44,607 nt of DNA, taken from Alphaproteobacteria bacterium (lineage in GTDB: Bacteria > Pseudomonadota > Alphaproteobacteria > DSM-16000 > Inquilinaceae). Within the stretch, counting starts at the first letter, position 1, and each line of letters opens with the position of its first letter. Location of the stretch: NCBI GenBank assembly GCA_028281985.1, contig JANQIU010000351.1, positions 1-44,607 of the forward strand. Direction: 5' to 3'. Positions 33,565-41,630 of the stretch are shown here, piece after piece. The notes under the pieces were generated by a model. The model was not told where the DNA came from. It saw nothing but the letters and a program-made list of their open reading frames with translations, and made no database searches. The position numbers and the translations under genes are program-made.

Positions 33565-35004
33565 CTAATCGAGCGTTGCGATGTAGGCCAGAATGGCCGC
33601 GCGATCGCTCGCCGAGTCCAACCCGTCGAACCCCATAGTTGTGCCGGGCACCAGCGACCGGGGCGATCTCAGAAAGCTATCCAGAACAGCATCGCTCCAA
33701 ATGCCCTCTGTCTCCGCAAAAGACCTGAGCGCTGGCGAGTAGTACTGGAAGCCGTCGTCAGAGGCGATCGGACGACCGACGATGCCGGCCAGGCTGGGGG
33801 CAACGGTGCTATCCCTGGATGAGGCATGACACAGGGTGCACTGCGCAAACAATTGCCGACCGAGTTCCACGGGGTCCTGCGTAGCACTCCCCGAAGTTGC
33901 CACGGTGTACCTCGCCCGCAAATCCAAGAGCTCTGCCAGCTGCGCCTCCGACAGCGCGTCACGCACATTCAGCATCGCCATTGCCTGCGACCAGGTCATT
34001 CGCGCCTCAATCTCGCCGACTGCCCCGCCCAAATGCTGAACGGCCTCTGCATCGATTACGTCACCAACAAGGGCGACTTCCAGCACGCGCATCAGCTCTC
34101 CCCGAATAGCGAGAAACTCGTCAAACGCCACAAGGTTCTGCTGCACGGCAACATCCAACATCCGCCGTTGATCGGGCGTGAGGATATCCAGCACCTCTTG
34201 GGCAACGGCCCCACGCCGCACGCCATGGCCGGACGCAAGGCGGAGGCTGACAAATCCGAAGTGCTGACTTGGTTTACCTACGACTTCGAAGTCGTTGAAC
34301 TCCGGTGACCCGGTCGTCCAACTCAGCAGACGCGCCGCAAGATTGATGAGCTCCTGCCGATCCACATCCGGCAGTCTGTTGCGATTGCCCGAGCGCGGGA
34401 TTGCAATCGGCTCACCGGCGGCATGGCCCGTGCGGATCAGCGCAAGTGTTGATTGCTGTTCCGGTGTCAGGGTCCCGGCGATCTCGCCAAAGCTTTGGGC
34501 GATAACGCGACCGAGTTCGGCCTCGGATGCACCATACGTGCTACCGAGCGCCAGGAACTCGGCCTCGTCGACGCGTTCCCCTACAAGGAGCCGTTCCAGC
34601 GCACGGTTCATCTGGATGCGCGCATCTTGCGTCTCTCGATACGCCGGTCCCTGTTCATCCAACAGGGCGACCAGCACATCGATTTGGGGTCCTTCGAGAA
34701 CAGCAAGAGTGTCACGCGCAACATGCGCCCGGGTCACGCTTTGCCCACTCGATACGCGCAGCGCAACGAAACCGAAGAAGTTGGCCATTCTGCCGACCGA
34801 TATATAGTCGTTATTGGCAGGTGTGCCCGTCAGCCACGTCAGCGTTCTTGACGCGACAGCAATCCGCAATTGTTGTTCGCCGACTTCGTGACCTGAAAGG
34901 TCGCGCAGTGCAGGAGCGCCGCTCTGAGCACCGGCTGGCACGGCCATTGCGGCGGCAAGGAGCAACCCAAGGAGGGCTGCCGGCGTTCGCAGAGTCGTTG
35001 GCAT
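33565..35004 (-). CDS. Secreted protein with duplicated helical domain fused to cytochrome c
   Basis: A 479-residue protein. Residues 1-26 are a signal peptide (cleavage after PAGA). Two related segments of about 140 residues follow: ~49-192 (LTWLTGTPANNDYISVGR, FFGFVALRVSSG, TLTPEQQSTLALI) and ~224-368 (LLSWTTGSPEFNDFEVVGK, HFGFVSLRLASG, DILTPDQRRMLDVAV). They share a start motif, a FGFVxLRxxSG core and LTPxQ helices resembling CpxP/Spy-like periplasmic repeats. Residues ~378-479 are a class I cytochrome c: heme motif CTLCH (389-393) and axial Met457 in PGTTMGFDGL. AAAGGA precedes the ATG. It stands alone; the electron partner is unknown. GC content is somewhat lower than the main operons. 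Confidence 0.82.
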   Translation of the reverse strand: MPTTLRTPAALLGLLLAAAMAVPAGAQSGAPALRDLSGHEVGEQQLRIAVASRTLTWLTGTPANNDYISVGRMANFFGFVALRVSSGQSVTRAHVARDTLAVLEGPQIDVLVALLDEQGPAYRETQDARIQMNRALERLLVGERVDEAEFLALGSTYGASEAELGRVIAQSFGEIAGTLTPEQQSTLALIRTGHAAGEPIAIPRSGNRNRLPDVDRQELINLAARLLSWTTGSPEFNDFEVVGKPSQHFGFVSLRLASGHGVRRGAVAQEVLDILTPDQRRMLDVAVQQNLVAFDEFLAIRGELMRVLEVALVGDVIDAEAVQHLGGAVGEIEARMTWSQAMAMLNVRDALSEAQLAELLDLRARYTVATSGSATQDPVELGRQLFAQCTLCHASSRDSTVAPSLAGIVGRPIASDDGFQYYSPALRSFAETEGIWSDAVLDSFLRSPRSLVPGTTMGFDGLDSASDRAAILAYIATLD

Positions 35005-35486
35005 TTGGCTTCCTTTCGCGGACTGTCCGTCCTTTAAACGACCAGACGCGCGGTTTCCGTCGAAGAACTATTCCCAAAATTCAACCGAGGACATTGGCTT
35101 CAGATTCTTAAGTGTCACGTCCTTCAGTACGATCCCGTCCCGACACATCAAAGCACCGTCATCCTGTTTTCGTGCCGCGTATCAGGGTTTTTTCTTTTCC
35201 AAGCAGCCTGTTAGCCCGAGCAAAATACTGCTCTGGCGACTGAATGACGTGCCGGCACCTCTGCCATGGGCGGGATGTACTGCGCGGCTAATCGCCTGAC
35301 AGTGCCGCTCGGGGGTTGAGGGTCAGGCGACTACCCTCGCAGTACAGGCAGAAACAGGTGCTCGACGCACGCGCAGCAATAGCCGGAAGCGCGACTACGC
35401 CGTTACCCCCGCCACCGAGCCAAACAATGAGGAATCGCCAAGTGACCGGACAATCGCGTCTCCGCTCCCATCACCAGCACGATGGG
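35005..35486. other. Gene-free interval of 482 bp
   Basis: No convincing coding region was found. The left part should hold the promoter of the cytochrome-type gene. A T-rich stretch (about 35188-35200) and a large imperfect inverted repeat (35276-35346) are the only marked features. Base composition begins to shift towards AT-rich at the right end where the methyltransferase begins. It forms the left border of the AT-rich islet. Confidence 0.6.
35276..35346. repeat. Large imperfect inverted repeat (25-bp arms)
   Basis: Arms at 35276-35300 and 35322-35346 are inverted copies matching at 22 of 25 positions, around a 21-base centre. Each arm starts TGTACTGCG and ends TCGCCTGAC. Transcribed on either strand it would form a long hairpin. 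There is no T-run. It may be a small nonautonomous element, a repeat-type bacterial palindrome or a structural RNA; the sequence alone does not decide. Confidence 0.65.
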
Positions 35487-36365
35487 CTATCCAGGCAGTC
35501 TCGCAAAAATGGTGGCACTGCGCCCAATACCGATTTCAGCAAAGGCGGTATACATCTTCTGACGGATGGTATCCGTCAGAGCCATTTCAAGGGAACGACG
35601 TTTCGCGTGCAGTTTTGGTCCGACTTTCGGGTCAGACACATAATCGTCACCCATCATCAGGAATAATTCCATTGGGAAATCACTGTATTGATATTCGATA
35701 TTGAGTCCTCTGCCTTCCAGGAAAGCTCTCAGTGTCTCAAAATTAAAGTAGTGAAGATGATGTGGCAACGATACCCACCATTCTTTGGGTTCTATCGTCT
35801 TTTCCGCCATCTCCTGCAGGGCACTGAAATCATTGGGTATTTGAATCACAACCAGCCCACCCGGTTTCACCAACCTCAGTACGGCGGATAATATGTCAGA
35901 TGGGTTGGGCGTGTGCTCCAATACCTTCAGCAATAACACGGCATCCCAAGCCTGTTGTTGTTCAGATTGAGCTGAGAACGACTCAATATCGCCCTGCATT
36001 ACATTGCGATTTTTACCTTTTGCGAAATACACAGCAGTCTTTGAGAGCTCAACGCCGGCAGCATCAAATCCAGATTCATCAAATGACTCGACCAGCTCCC
36101 CCAACCCTGCGCCGAGGTCAAGCACACGCGTTCCAGAGTTAAGCGAAACAAGGATATCGATGATATCCTTATGAAAAGTCCGCCTTTGCCACTCCCTTTC
36201 CATGCGCTCGTCGTCGCTTTCCTGGAAGCGACGATCATGATCTTGCATGGCCTCGTAATACTCAGCCTCGTACAAATTCAACAGCGATTTCCGATCAGGC
36301 ATGCTTTCAGCCTTCAAGAAACCAAACTGCGGGTCCCTTACGAGCCCTGACTTGGCGTGACTCAC
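35487..36365 (-). CDS. Class I SAM-dependent methyltransferase (Methyltransf_23 type)
   Basis: A 292-residue protein from GTG, with AGGAG 8 bp upstream. Motif I is VLDLGAGLGE (81-90), the acidic position is in GVELSKTAVYFA, and LLLKVLEHTPNPSDIL and LRLVKPGGLVVIQIPNDF give motifs II and III. Near the end PHHLHYFNFETLRAFLEGRGL is typical of methyltransferases that act on sugars or small molecules in surface polysaccharide and secondary-metabolite clusters. Codon use and base composition are clearly AT-richer than in the flanking genes. It lies 33 bp downstream of the metallo-beta-lactamase-fold gene and is probably cotranscribed with it. Confidence 0.88.
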   Translation of the reverse strand: MSHAKSGLVRDPQFGFLKAESMPDRKSLLNLYEAEYYEAMQDHDRRFQESDDERMEREWQRRTFHKDIIDILVSLNSGTRVLDLGAGLGELVESFDESGFDAAGVELSKTAVYFAKGKNRNVMQGDIESFSAQSEQQQAWDAVLLLKVLEHTPNPSDILSAVLRLVKPGGLVVIQIPNDFSALQEMAEKTIEPKEWWVSLPHHLHYFNFETLRAFLEGRGLNIEYQYSDFPMELFLMMGDDYVSDPKVGPKLHAKRRSLEMALTDTIRQKMYTAFAEIGIGRSATIFARLPG

Positions 36366-36398
36366 CTGGAACTCCTCTTTAAATCGAACAAATTCGCA

Positions 36399-37796
36399 TC
36401 ATGAGAACACAGAGGAAATGCGTCTTGGCGAAACGTTTTCCCTCTTGACTGCTAAGTCATTATTGTCGAGCCACACCCTGAACAATAACAACGTATCCCA
36501 AAACATCATCTCTTCAGTACAGAATGACCCTGGGCGACGCATGTTCATTGACCCGCCGCGGATATCCTCGAAGCTCAGCGCGCCCTCGATAACGCTCTGC
36601 ACGCCCCAGGCGTCCATCTCCAAGATCATATCGGTGTGCTCATCCGCATCAAGTGTGTAAGGAACATGTCTCGCCGATGCCTTATGGTCTTTAAAATTAA
36701 AGCTAAGCTCATAGCCATATTTGTCTTCGCCATCCTTGATTGCCAGTATGACACGATAGAGTTCGGTGTCGGCGACTTTATCAAGGGCCAAAGAGAAGAT
36801 TTCCTCAAAGTTATCTTGGACATGATTAAGGTAACGGAAGATCAGCCTGTCAAATGCGTCTTTATCGAAAACAAACTGGCCCATCCATTCATGCACACCT
36901 GCAAATACCGCCCTAACGTCTTCCCGATTACGCAAAGCCCTAATCTGGTTATTCATTTCCTCGGTATTTGTGTAAATCGGCTTCAGATGATCAGGCATAT
37001 CATTCAAATCGATGTAGTCGCCTGGCGCCGGCGTTAACACGCGGAAAGGAAGTTTGTTCTCCTTAGCAAACCCCGGCACATCAATAATTGTTGGTCCAAT
37101 ATATTTATCAGTCTCAGGCAACGACAAAAAGACCATGTCTGAGGCACATGGAACAACGACCTTTGCTCCTGACAAGACACCATAGTTACAAGTACGCCGA
37201 AGGATCTTTTGGGCTATCTGCTTGGCGATCTCCATTTTCACATCAGGCGCCATCTCGAAAAACGTTGGGTAGATGGAAGAATTGGGTAATCCCAGCAATG
37301 CAAGGTCGACATCAAATGATTGCCCGATATGAGCTGCATCTTCATCAGACAGCATACAGTCGTTCTGGTTGAAAAGAATGTTCTCGCCGTCCTGAATAAC
37401 GATGGCACTATCTGTTGTGGCCAAATCAGCATAGAGAGAGATGGTCAGGTCATCTGCTATTTTGACAGTCTCACGGTGATCAATCTCGACAAAGTTTTCA
37501 AAGCCCATCTTTTTTAGAGTTGGCTTCATGGGATTATTCAGTTCGCCATATTTTCTCATAATAATAGGAATATCGCGACGGAAATGCTTGAGCGTGTCCA
37601 CGCAATAGTGATCAACGTGATTATGGGAGATGTACAGATAATCCTGATCAACGTAAGTCTCAGGATCTATCGGACATTCCGGAAACTGCCATAAATTGTT
37701 ACTGATTGGGTTGTATACCCAAGGGTCACCTAAAAGTCGTTTTCCAGAGGCCGTAATGATTTGGTACGACGCATGTGAATAATATCTGATCTTCAT
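36399..37796 (-). CDS. Metallo-beta-lactamase-fold protein, CMAH-like
   Basis: A 465-residue cytoplasmic protein. It opens MKIRYYSHASYQI, then LLGDPWVYNP (24-ish) and YISHNHVDHY with the HxHxDH metal motif at about residues 58-63. This order (SHA, DPW, SHNHxDH) is like the metallo-hydrolase half of CMP-N-acetylneuraminate hydroxylase and its bacterial relatives, but the Rieske domain of that enzyme is absent. The C-terminal ~150 residues (NHVQDNFEEIFSLALDKV, MILEMDAWGVQSVIEGALSFEDI) look like a lipid-carrier or SCP2-like appendage. AAGGA 8 bp upstream supports the ATG at 37796. The AT-rich composition marks it as foreign. Its exact reaction is unknown. Confidence 0.82.
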   Translation of the reverse strand: MKIRYYSHASYQIITASGKRLLGDPWVYNPISNNLWQFPECPIDPETYVDQDYLYISHNHVDHYCVDTLKHFRRDIPIIMRKYGELNNPMKPTLKKMGFENFVEIDHRETVKIADDLTISLYADLATTDSAIVIQDGENILFNQNDCMLSDEDAAHIGQSFDVDLALLGLPNSSIYPTFFEMAPDVKMEIAKQIAQKILRRTCNYGVLSGAKVVVPCASDMVFLSLPETDKYIGPTIIDVPGFAKENKLPFRVLTPAPGDYIDLNDMPDHLKPIYTNTEEMNNQIRALRNREDVRAVFAGVHEWMGQFVFDKDAFDRLIFRYLNHVQDNFEEIFSLALDKVADTELYRVILAIKDGEDKYGYELSFNFKDHKASARHVPYTLDADEHTDMILEMDAWGVQSVIEGALSFEDIRGGSMNMRRPGSFCTEEMMFWDTLLLFRVWLDNNDLAVKRENVSPRRISSVFS

Positions 37797-37850
37797 TTGC
37801 CTTGTCCTTCTGACCCGCTCGCACAAGTGGCCCAATCGTTGCGAGAAAGG

Positions 37851-38084
37851 TTAACCAATATTACAGTTCTGGTGCGACGACTTTCGCGCAGCGTAAGCCA
37901 GAGCCGCAGGAAGGAGCAAGATTGTTTTTGACGCCGGTGATCTACAGCCCGGCAATCTGTGCTGTCTGCAGGTGTTGTAATTCTGGCGCCCGCGCTCGAT
38001 CAGGACTTCGACTTCCTTGTGCGCATGAAGGGTTTCGCTATCGAGTAGTTCACGCTTGAGCATGCCGTTGAAACGCTCGGTCAA
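37851..38084 (-). pseudogene. IS3-family transposase (OrfB) C-terminal relic
   Basis: The reverse frame reads TERFNGMLKRELLDSETL and IERGRQNYNT, matching the end of the IS3-family integrase core (ESFNxxLRDELLxxE ... RxHYNTxRPHSxLGYRPPA). After NYNT the usual RPHSSLGYRPPAP pattern has decayed to RQHRLPGCRSPASK. Everything before ERFN is missing: upstream in frame there is unrelated sequence and a stop. Only about 70 of roughly 280 residues remain, with no recognisable terminal repeats. It is a fossil of an insertion element at the edge of the AT-rich islet. Confidence 0.78.
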
Positions 38085-38233
38085 CCGAAAGGTGGTCTGC
38101 GGGCATCCTGCGCGTTAAGCGGCCGAGCGGGGGATGTCGTCGGCTGGCACGGGGCGCTGGGGATAGCGGTGCAGGCGGGCGTCAGCGGACCCGACGTCCC
38201 ACCGGGTGGTCGGCTTGGTAAAGCCTCACTACT

Positions 38234-38245
38234 ATTATCATCATT
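38234..38245. promoter_or_regulatory. AT-rich motif upstream of gntR, shared with the downstream operator
   Basis: ATTATCATCATT lies 65 bp before the start of the GntR/FCD gene. The same motif with one change (ATTATCATCCTT) occurs at 39128-39139, before the operon that follows this gene. Both stand out in GC-rich surroundings and could be sites for the same regulator. Confidence 0.5.
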
Positions 38246-38309
38246 ACGCCCGATCGGCGCCGCACCGGTGCCGTCACGAGAGCAGCGGAAGCGCATAGGG
38301 ACCAACCGC

Positions 38310-39077
38310 ATGAGCGAGCCGGCCCGGATCACCGATCTCCGACTGCCGCCGGTGCAGAGCAAAACGGACGCCATCGTCGCGGAGATCCGGCGTTGGATCA
38401 TCACCCAGCGGCTGAAACCCGGCGACCGGCTGATCACCGAGAAGGAGCTGATGGAGACGTTCCAGGCCAGCCGGGGCAGCGTCCGTGAGGCCCTGAAGGC
38501 GCTGCAACATCAGGGTTTGATCCGCCTGAAGCCGGGGGTCAACGGCGGGGCCGAAGTGGCGTCGATGTCCTATGCCCGGACCAGCCAGTTCCTGCGCAAC
38601 CATTTCTACTTCCAGGACCTGACCTGGGCGCAGATCTATGACCTGCGCCGGCAGTTGGAGCCGCAACTGGCGGTCGACGTGCTGCCGTTCCTTGATGCCG
38701 ACGACTACCAGGCCCTGGAGGAAACCATCCGGATCTGCGAAGCCAACATGCGGCCCGGCGGCGATCGGGACGCCCTGCGCCACGCGGAAATCGACTTCCA
38801 TGCCGTGCTGGCGCGGCGCTGCCCCAACCCGCTGACCCGCTTCATCTGCCGGTTCCTCAACGATCTCATGGGCGAACTGACGGTGACCCGCAACATCGTC
38901 GATCCGGGCGGGGAACGCTTCTCGGCCGACAACGTCAACGCGCATCGCCGCCTGTTGGAAGCGATGCGGGCCGGCGACGCCGCGGCGCTGGAGCGGTTGA
39001 TGGCCGATCATATCGAGGAAGCGGCCTGCTTCGTCTGCGCCCGCGAAGGCGCCGTAGAGGCCAAGGTCCTGCTGTAG
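38310..39077 (+). CDS. GntR-family transcriptional regulator, FadR/FCD type
   Basis: A 255-residue regulator. The winged helix is at about 15-85 (AIVAEIRRWIITQRLKPGDRL, LMETFQASRGSVREALKALQHQGLI). The C-terminal FCD domain is all-helical: IYDLRRQLEPQLAVDVLPF, HAEIDFHAVLARRCPNPL, and HRRLLEAMRAGDAAALERLMADHIEEA with the metal-ligand His pattern of FCD proteins, which often bind carboxylic acids. The ATG at 38310 has AGGG about 10 bp upstream. A terminator follows directly. It probably controls itself and the downstream ThDP/amidohydrolase operon. Confidence 0.9.
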   Translation: MSEPARITDLRLPPVQSKTDAIVAEIRRWIITQRLKPGDRLITEKELMETFQASRGSVREALKALQHQGLIRLKPGVNGGAEVASMSYARTSQFLRNHFYFQDLTWAQIYDLRRQLEPQLAVDVLPFLDADDYQALEETIRICEANMRPGGDRDALRHAEIDFHAVLARRCPNPLTRFICRFLNDLMGELTVTRNIVDPGGERFSADNVNAHRRLLEAMRAGDAAALERLMADHIEEAACFVCAREGAVEAKVLL

Positions 39078-39099
39078 GCGCCACCGGGCGCCCTTTTTT
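39077..39099 (+). terminator. Rho-independent terminator after the GntR/FCD gene
   Basis: GGCGCC, a 4-base loop and GGCGCC form a 6-bp GC stem followed by C and a run of six T. The stem begins at the last base of the stop codon. It separates the regulator from the operon behind it. Confidence 0.85.
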
Positions 39100-39114
39100 G
39101 GGATTGCCCCTTGA

Positions 39115-39139
39115 AATCATCATGATGATTATCATCCTT
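39115..39139. promoter_or_regulatory. Overlapping palindromes upstream of the VOC/E1 operon (probable GntR operator)
   Basis: AATCATCATGATGATT (39115-39130) is a perfect 16-bp palindrome. It overlaps a second perfect one, GATGAT-T-ATCATC (39124-39136). The stretch is strikingly AT-rich and lies between the terminator and the first gene of the operon. It shares ATTATCATC with the region before the GntR/FCD gene, so it is the best candidate operator of that regulator. Confidence 0.7.
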
Positions 39140-39198
39140 CCAACCAACGGATAAACGCCGCCACAGAGCGGCCCGGTTTGGCAGGGATAGGCGCACCG

Positions 39199-39642
39199 TT
39201 GAAAAGCTGGCATCACAGCTCGCTGGCCGTGACCGACATCGACCGGGCGGCACGGTTCTATCGCCAGGCGTTCGGCTTCGAGACGGTGTTCGAGGTCCGC
39301 GGGATGTCCCGCCAGATCGCCGATATCACCGGGCTGCGGAACCTGCGCTGCGACCTGATGCAATTGCGCGCGCCGGTCGGCGACCATGTGCTGGAGCTGA
39401 TCGCGTTTACCGGCGACGCCGTTCCGGCCGCCGGCCCGCCAGACGCGCCGGTGCGGCCCGGTGCCGGCCATGTCTGCTTCGTCGTCGACGACCTGGACGC
39501 CGCCCTGTCCCACGCGCAGGGCCACGGCGCCCGCCTGTTGGGGACGATCACCGCCTTCGAAGAAGGCCGGGCCGCCTATCTGATCGAGCCGGCAGGCTCG
39601 GTCATCGAACTGGAACAGCTCGACGACGGAAGCCCGCCATGA
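39199..39642 (+). CDS. VOC-family (glyoxalase/dioxygenase superfamily) protein
   Basis: A 147-residue two-module VOC protein: WHHSSLAVTDIDRAARFYRQAFGF begins the first half, GAGHVCFVVDDLDAALSHAQGHGA begins the second, and PAGSVIELEQL closes it. His in WHHSSLAV, Glu in VLELIAF, His in GHVCFVV and Glu in VIELEQ fit the usual metal-site positions. The start is taken as TTG at 39199 with TAGGCG upstream; TTG at 39178 would add seven residues. It ends in an ATGA overlap with the E1 alpha gene. Its reaction is unknown; epimerase, glyoxalase or dioxygenase activity would all be possible. Confidence 0.83.
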   Translation: MKSWHHSSLAVTDIDRAARFYRQAFGFETVFEVRGMSRQIADITGLRNLRCDLMQLRAPVGDHVLELIAFTGDAVPAAGPPDAPVRPGAGHVCFVVDDLDAALSHAQGHGARLLGTITAFEEGRAAYLIEPAGSVIELEQLDDGSPP

Positions 39643-40601
39643 ACACCGGCCCCACCCTGGAGCGGTTTCGCCGCATGCTGGAGATGCGCCATTTCGACGA
39701 AGCCTGCCTGGAGGGGGTGCCGGGCTTCGAAATCCACGGCGAGTTGCACACCGGCATCGGCCAGGAGGCGATCGGCGCCGGCATGGCGGAATCCCTGCGG
39801 CCCGGCGACGCCGTGGTGTCGACCCACCGCAATCACTACCACGCTCTGGCCAAGGGGGTCGCCCTGCGGCCGCTGCTGGCGGAAATCTTCGAAAAGGAAA
39901 CCGGCCTGTGCCGCGGCCGCGGCGGGCACATGCATCCGTTCGATCCGGCGACCAACTTCTCCGCCACCGGGATCGTCGGCGCCTCGCTGCCGGTGGCGCT
40001 GGGCTACGCCTACGCCTACCGCTTGCGCGGCACGGACGACGTGGCGATCGGGGTCACCGGCGACGGCGGCGTCAATACCGGCGGCTTCCATGAGACGCTG
40101 AACATGGCCGGCGCCTGGAAGCTGCCGCTGGTGGTGCTGGTGGAGAACAACCTCTATGGGATCTCGGTACCGATCGAGGCGGTTTCCGCCACCGCGACCC
40201 TGGCCGAGCGGGCCGCGGCGTACGGCGCCTGGGGGCGCAAGGTCGACGGCACCGATCCGGACACCGTCGCCGACGCGTTTGCCGAGGCCGTGACCCATGC
40301 CCGGTCGGGCCGGGGGCCGGCCCTGCTGGAGGCCACCTGTTTCCGCTTCCGCGGCCATTTCGAAGGCGACCACGACAACTACCGGCCGCGCGAGGAGAAG
40401 CAGCGCATCCGGCGCGACCACGATCCCCTGACCCTCTATCGCGCCAAGCTCACGGCGGCGGGCGTCGCCGACCAGGCGACGCTGGATGCTCTGGCGGCGC
40501 AGGGCAAGGCCGCCATGGCGGCGTTGCTGGCCGAGGTGCGGGCCGACGCACAGCCGGAAGCGGCCGGGGCGCTGCGCTACCGCTTCGTCGAGGAGGCCTG
40601 A
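39639..40601 (+). CDS. ThDP-dependent 2-oxoacid/acetoin dehydrogenase E1 alpha subunit
   Basis: A 320-residue subunit. The thiamine diphosphate motif is GDGGVNTGGFHETLNMA ... ENN (about 141-171), preceded by the E1 alpha pattern STHRNHYHALAKG and RGRGGHMHPFD. RFRGHFEGD near ~270 fits the AcoA/PdhA type. It pairs with the E1 beta gene 4 bp downstream to form the alpha2-beta2 decarboxylase. No E2 acyltransferase or E3 dihydrolipoamide dehydrogenase is found in the window. Closest in pattern to acetoin dehydrogenase E1 alpha; the substrate is unknown. Confidence 0.92.
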   Translation: MNTGPTLERFRRMLEMRHFDEACLEGVPGFEIHGELHTGIGQEAIGAGMAESLRPGDAVVSTHRNHYHALAKGVALRPLLAEIFEKETGLCRGRGGHMHPFDPATNFSATGIVGASLPVALGYAYAYRLRGTDDVAIGVTGDGGVNTGGFHETLNMAGAWKLPLVVLVENNLYGISVPIEAVSATATLAERAAAYGAWGRKVDGTDPDTVADAFAEAVTHARSGRGPALLEATCFRFRGHFEGDHDNYRPREEKQRIRRDHDPLTLYRAKLTAAGVADQATLDALAAQGKAAMAALLAEVRADAQPEAAGALRYRFVEEA

Positions 40602-40604
40602 CCG

Positions 40605-41627
40605 ATGACCGCGACGGCTGCACCCCCACCCGCCCGCGACGCGCTCAACGTCTCCCAGACCATCTCCGAAGCGCTGGCCATCGAGATGCAGCGGGACGAA
40701 CGGGTGCTGCTGTTGGGCGAGGATGTCGCGCGCAACGGCGGTGTCTTCGGCTGCACCCGCGGCCTGCTGGAGCGGTTCGGCGAAGACCGGGTGCGCGACA
40801 CGCCGATCTCAGAAATGGGCTTCACCGGCATGGCCGTCGGCCTGGCGATGGCCGGCTTTCGCCCGGTCGTCGAAATCATGTTCGTCGACTTCATCGGGGT
40901 CTGCCTGGAACAGGTCTACAACGCCATCGCCAAAATCCCCTACATGTCGGGCGGCGGCTACCGGATGCCGGTGGTCATCAAGACGGCCGGCGGCCTGATC
41001 GGCTCGGCGGCCCAACATTCCCAGTGCCTGTGGGGGCTGTTCGCCCACCTGCCGGGCCTGCAGGTCGTCGCGCCATCGACTCCCTTCGATTACCGCGGCC
41101 TGATGGCCTCGGCGGTCGAGACCGACAATCCGGTCGTCTACATCGAGCATAAGGGCCTGTTGCTGAAGAAGGGCCGCGACTTCCGCAACCAGGTCCCGGT
41201 GCCGGAAGCGCGCTACAAGGTGCCGATCGGCAAGGCACGGGTAGTGCGGCCGGGCGGCGATGTCAGCCTGGTGACCCTGTCGGCCGGGGTGGAGCATGCG
41301 CTTGAAGCGGCTGAGGTCCTGGCCGCCGAGGGGATCGATGTCGATGTCATCGACCTGCGGAGCGTGGTGCCGCTGGATATGGAGACGGTGACCCAGTCGG
41401 TGACCCGTACCGGCCGGCTGCTGGTGGTCGACGAAGACTATTTGAGCTTCGGCCTGACCGGCGAAGTGATCACGCGCACGATCGAGGCGCTGGGACCATC
41501 GGCCTTGCAGGCGGTGGCCCGGCACGCCGTGCCCGACGTACCGATCCCGGCAGCCCGGTCGCTGGAGCAGGCCGTGGTGCCCGGTGCCGGCTCGATCGCT
41601 GCCGCCGTCCGGCGCCTGGTGGCCTGA
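40605..41627 (+). CDS. ThDP-dependent 2-oxoacid/acetoin dehydrogenase E1 beta subunit
   Basis: A 340-residue subunit with the usual pattern: VSQTISEALAIEMQRDERVLLLGEDV, DTPISEMGFTGMAVGLAMAGFRPVVEIMF, PGLQVVAPSTPFDYRGLM, and in the C-terminal domain VDVIDLRSVVPLDMETV and LLVVDEDY. Conserved Glu in SEMGF contacts the thiamine ring. AGGAGG 8 bp upstream of the ATG gives strong initiation. Partner of the preceding gene. Confidence 0.92.
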   Translation: MTATAAPPPARDALNVSQTISEALAIEMQRDERVLLLGEDVARNGGVFGCTRGLLERFGEDRVRDTPISEMGFTGMAVGLAMAGFRPVVEIMFVDFIGVCLEQVYNAIAKIPYMSGGGYRMPVVIKTAGGLIGSAAQHSQCLWGLFAHLPGLQVVAPSTPFDYRGLMASAVETDNPVVYIEHKGLLLKKGRDFRNQVPVPEARYKVPIGKARVVRPGGDVSLVTLSAGVEHALEAAEVLAAEGIDVDVIDLRSVVPLDMETVTQSVTRTGRLLVVDEDYLSFGLTGEVITRTIEALGPSALQAVARHAVPDVPIPAARSLEQAVVPGAGSIAAAVRRLVA

Positions 41628-41630
41628 CCC

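Noticed and set aside
35276-35346. Integron attC site
   Set aside because: The inverted repeat lacks the paired core sites (GTTRRRY and RYYYAAC) at its ends and no integrase or cassette array is present.
35560-35580. CTGACGGAT / ATCCGTCAG inverted repeat
   Set aside because: It lies inside the conserved C-terminal coding part of the methyltransferase, so it needs no separate regulatory meaning.
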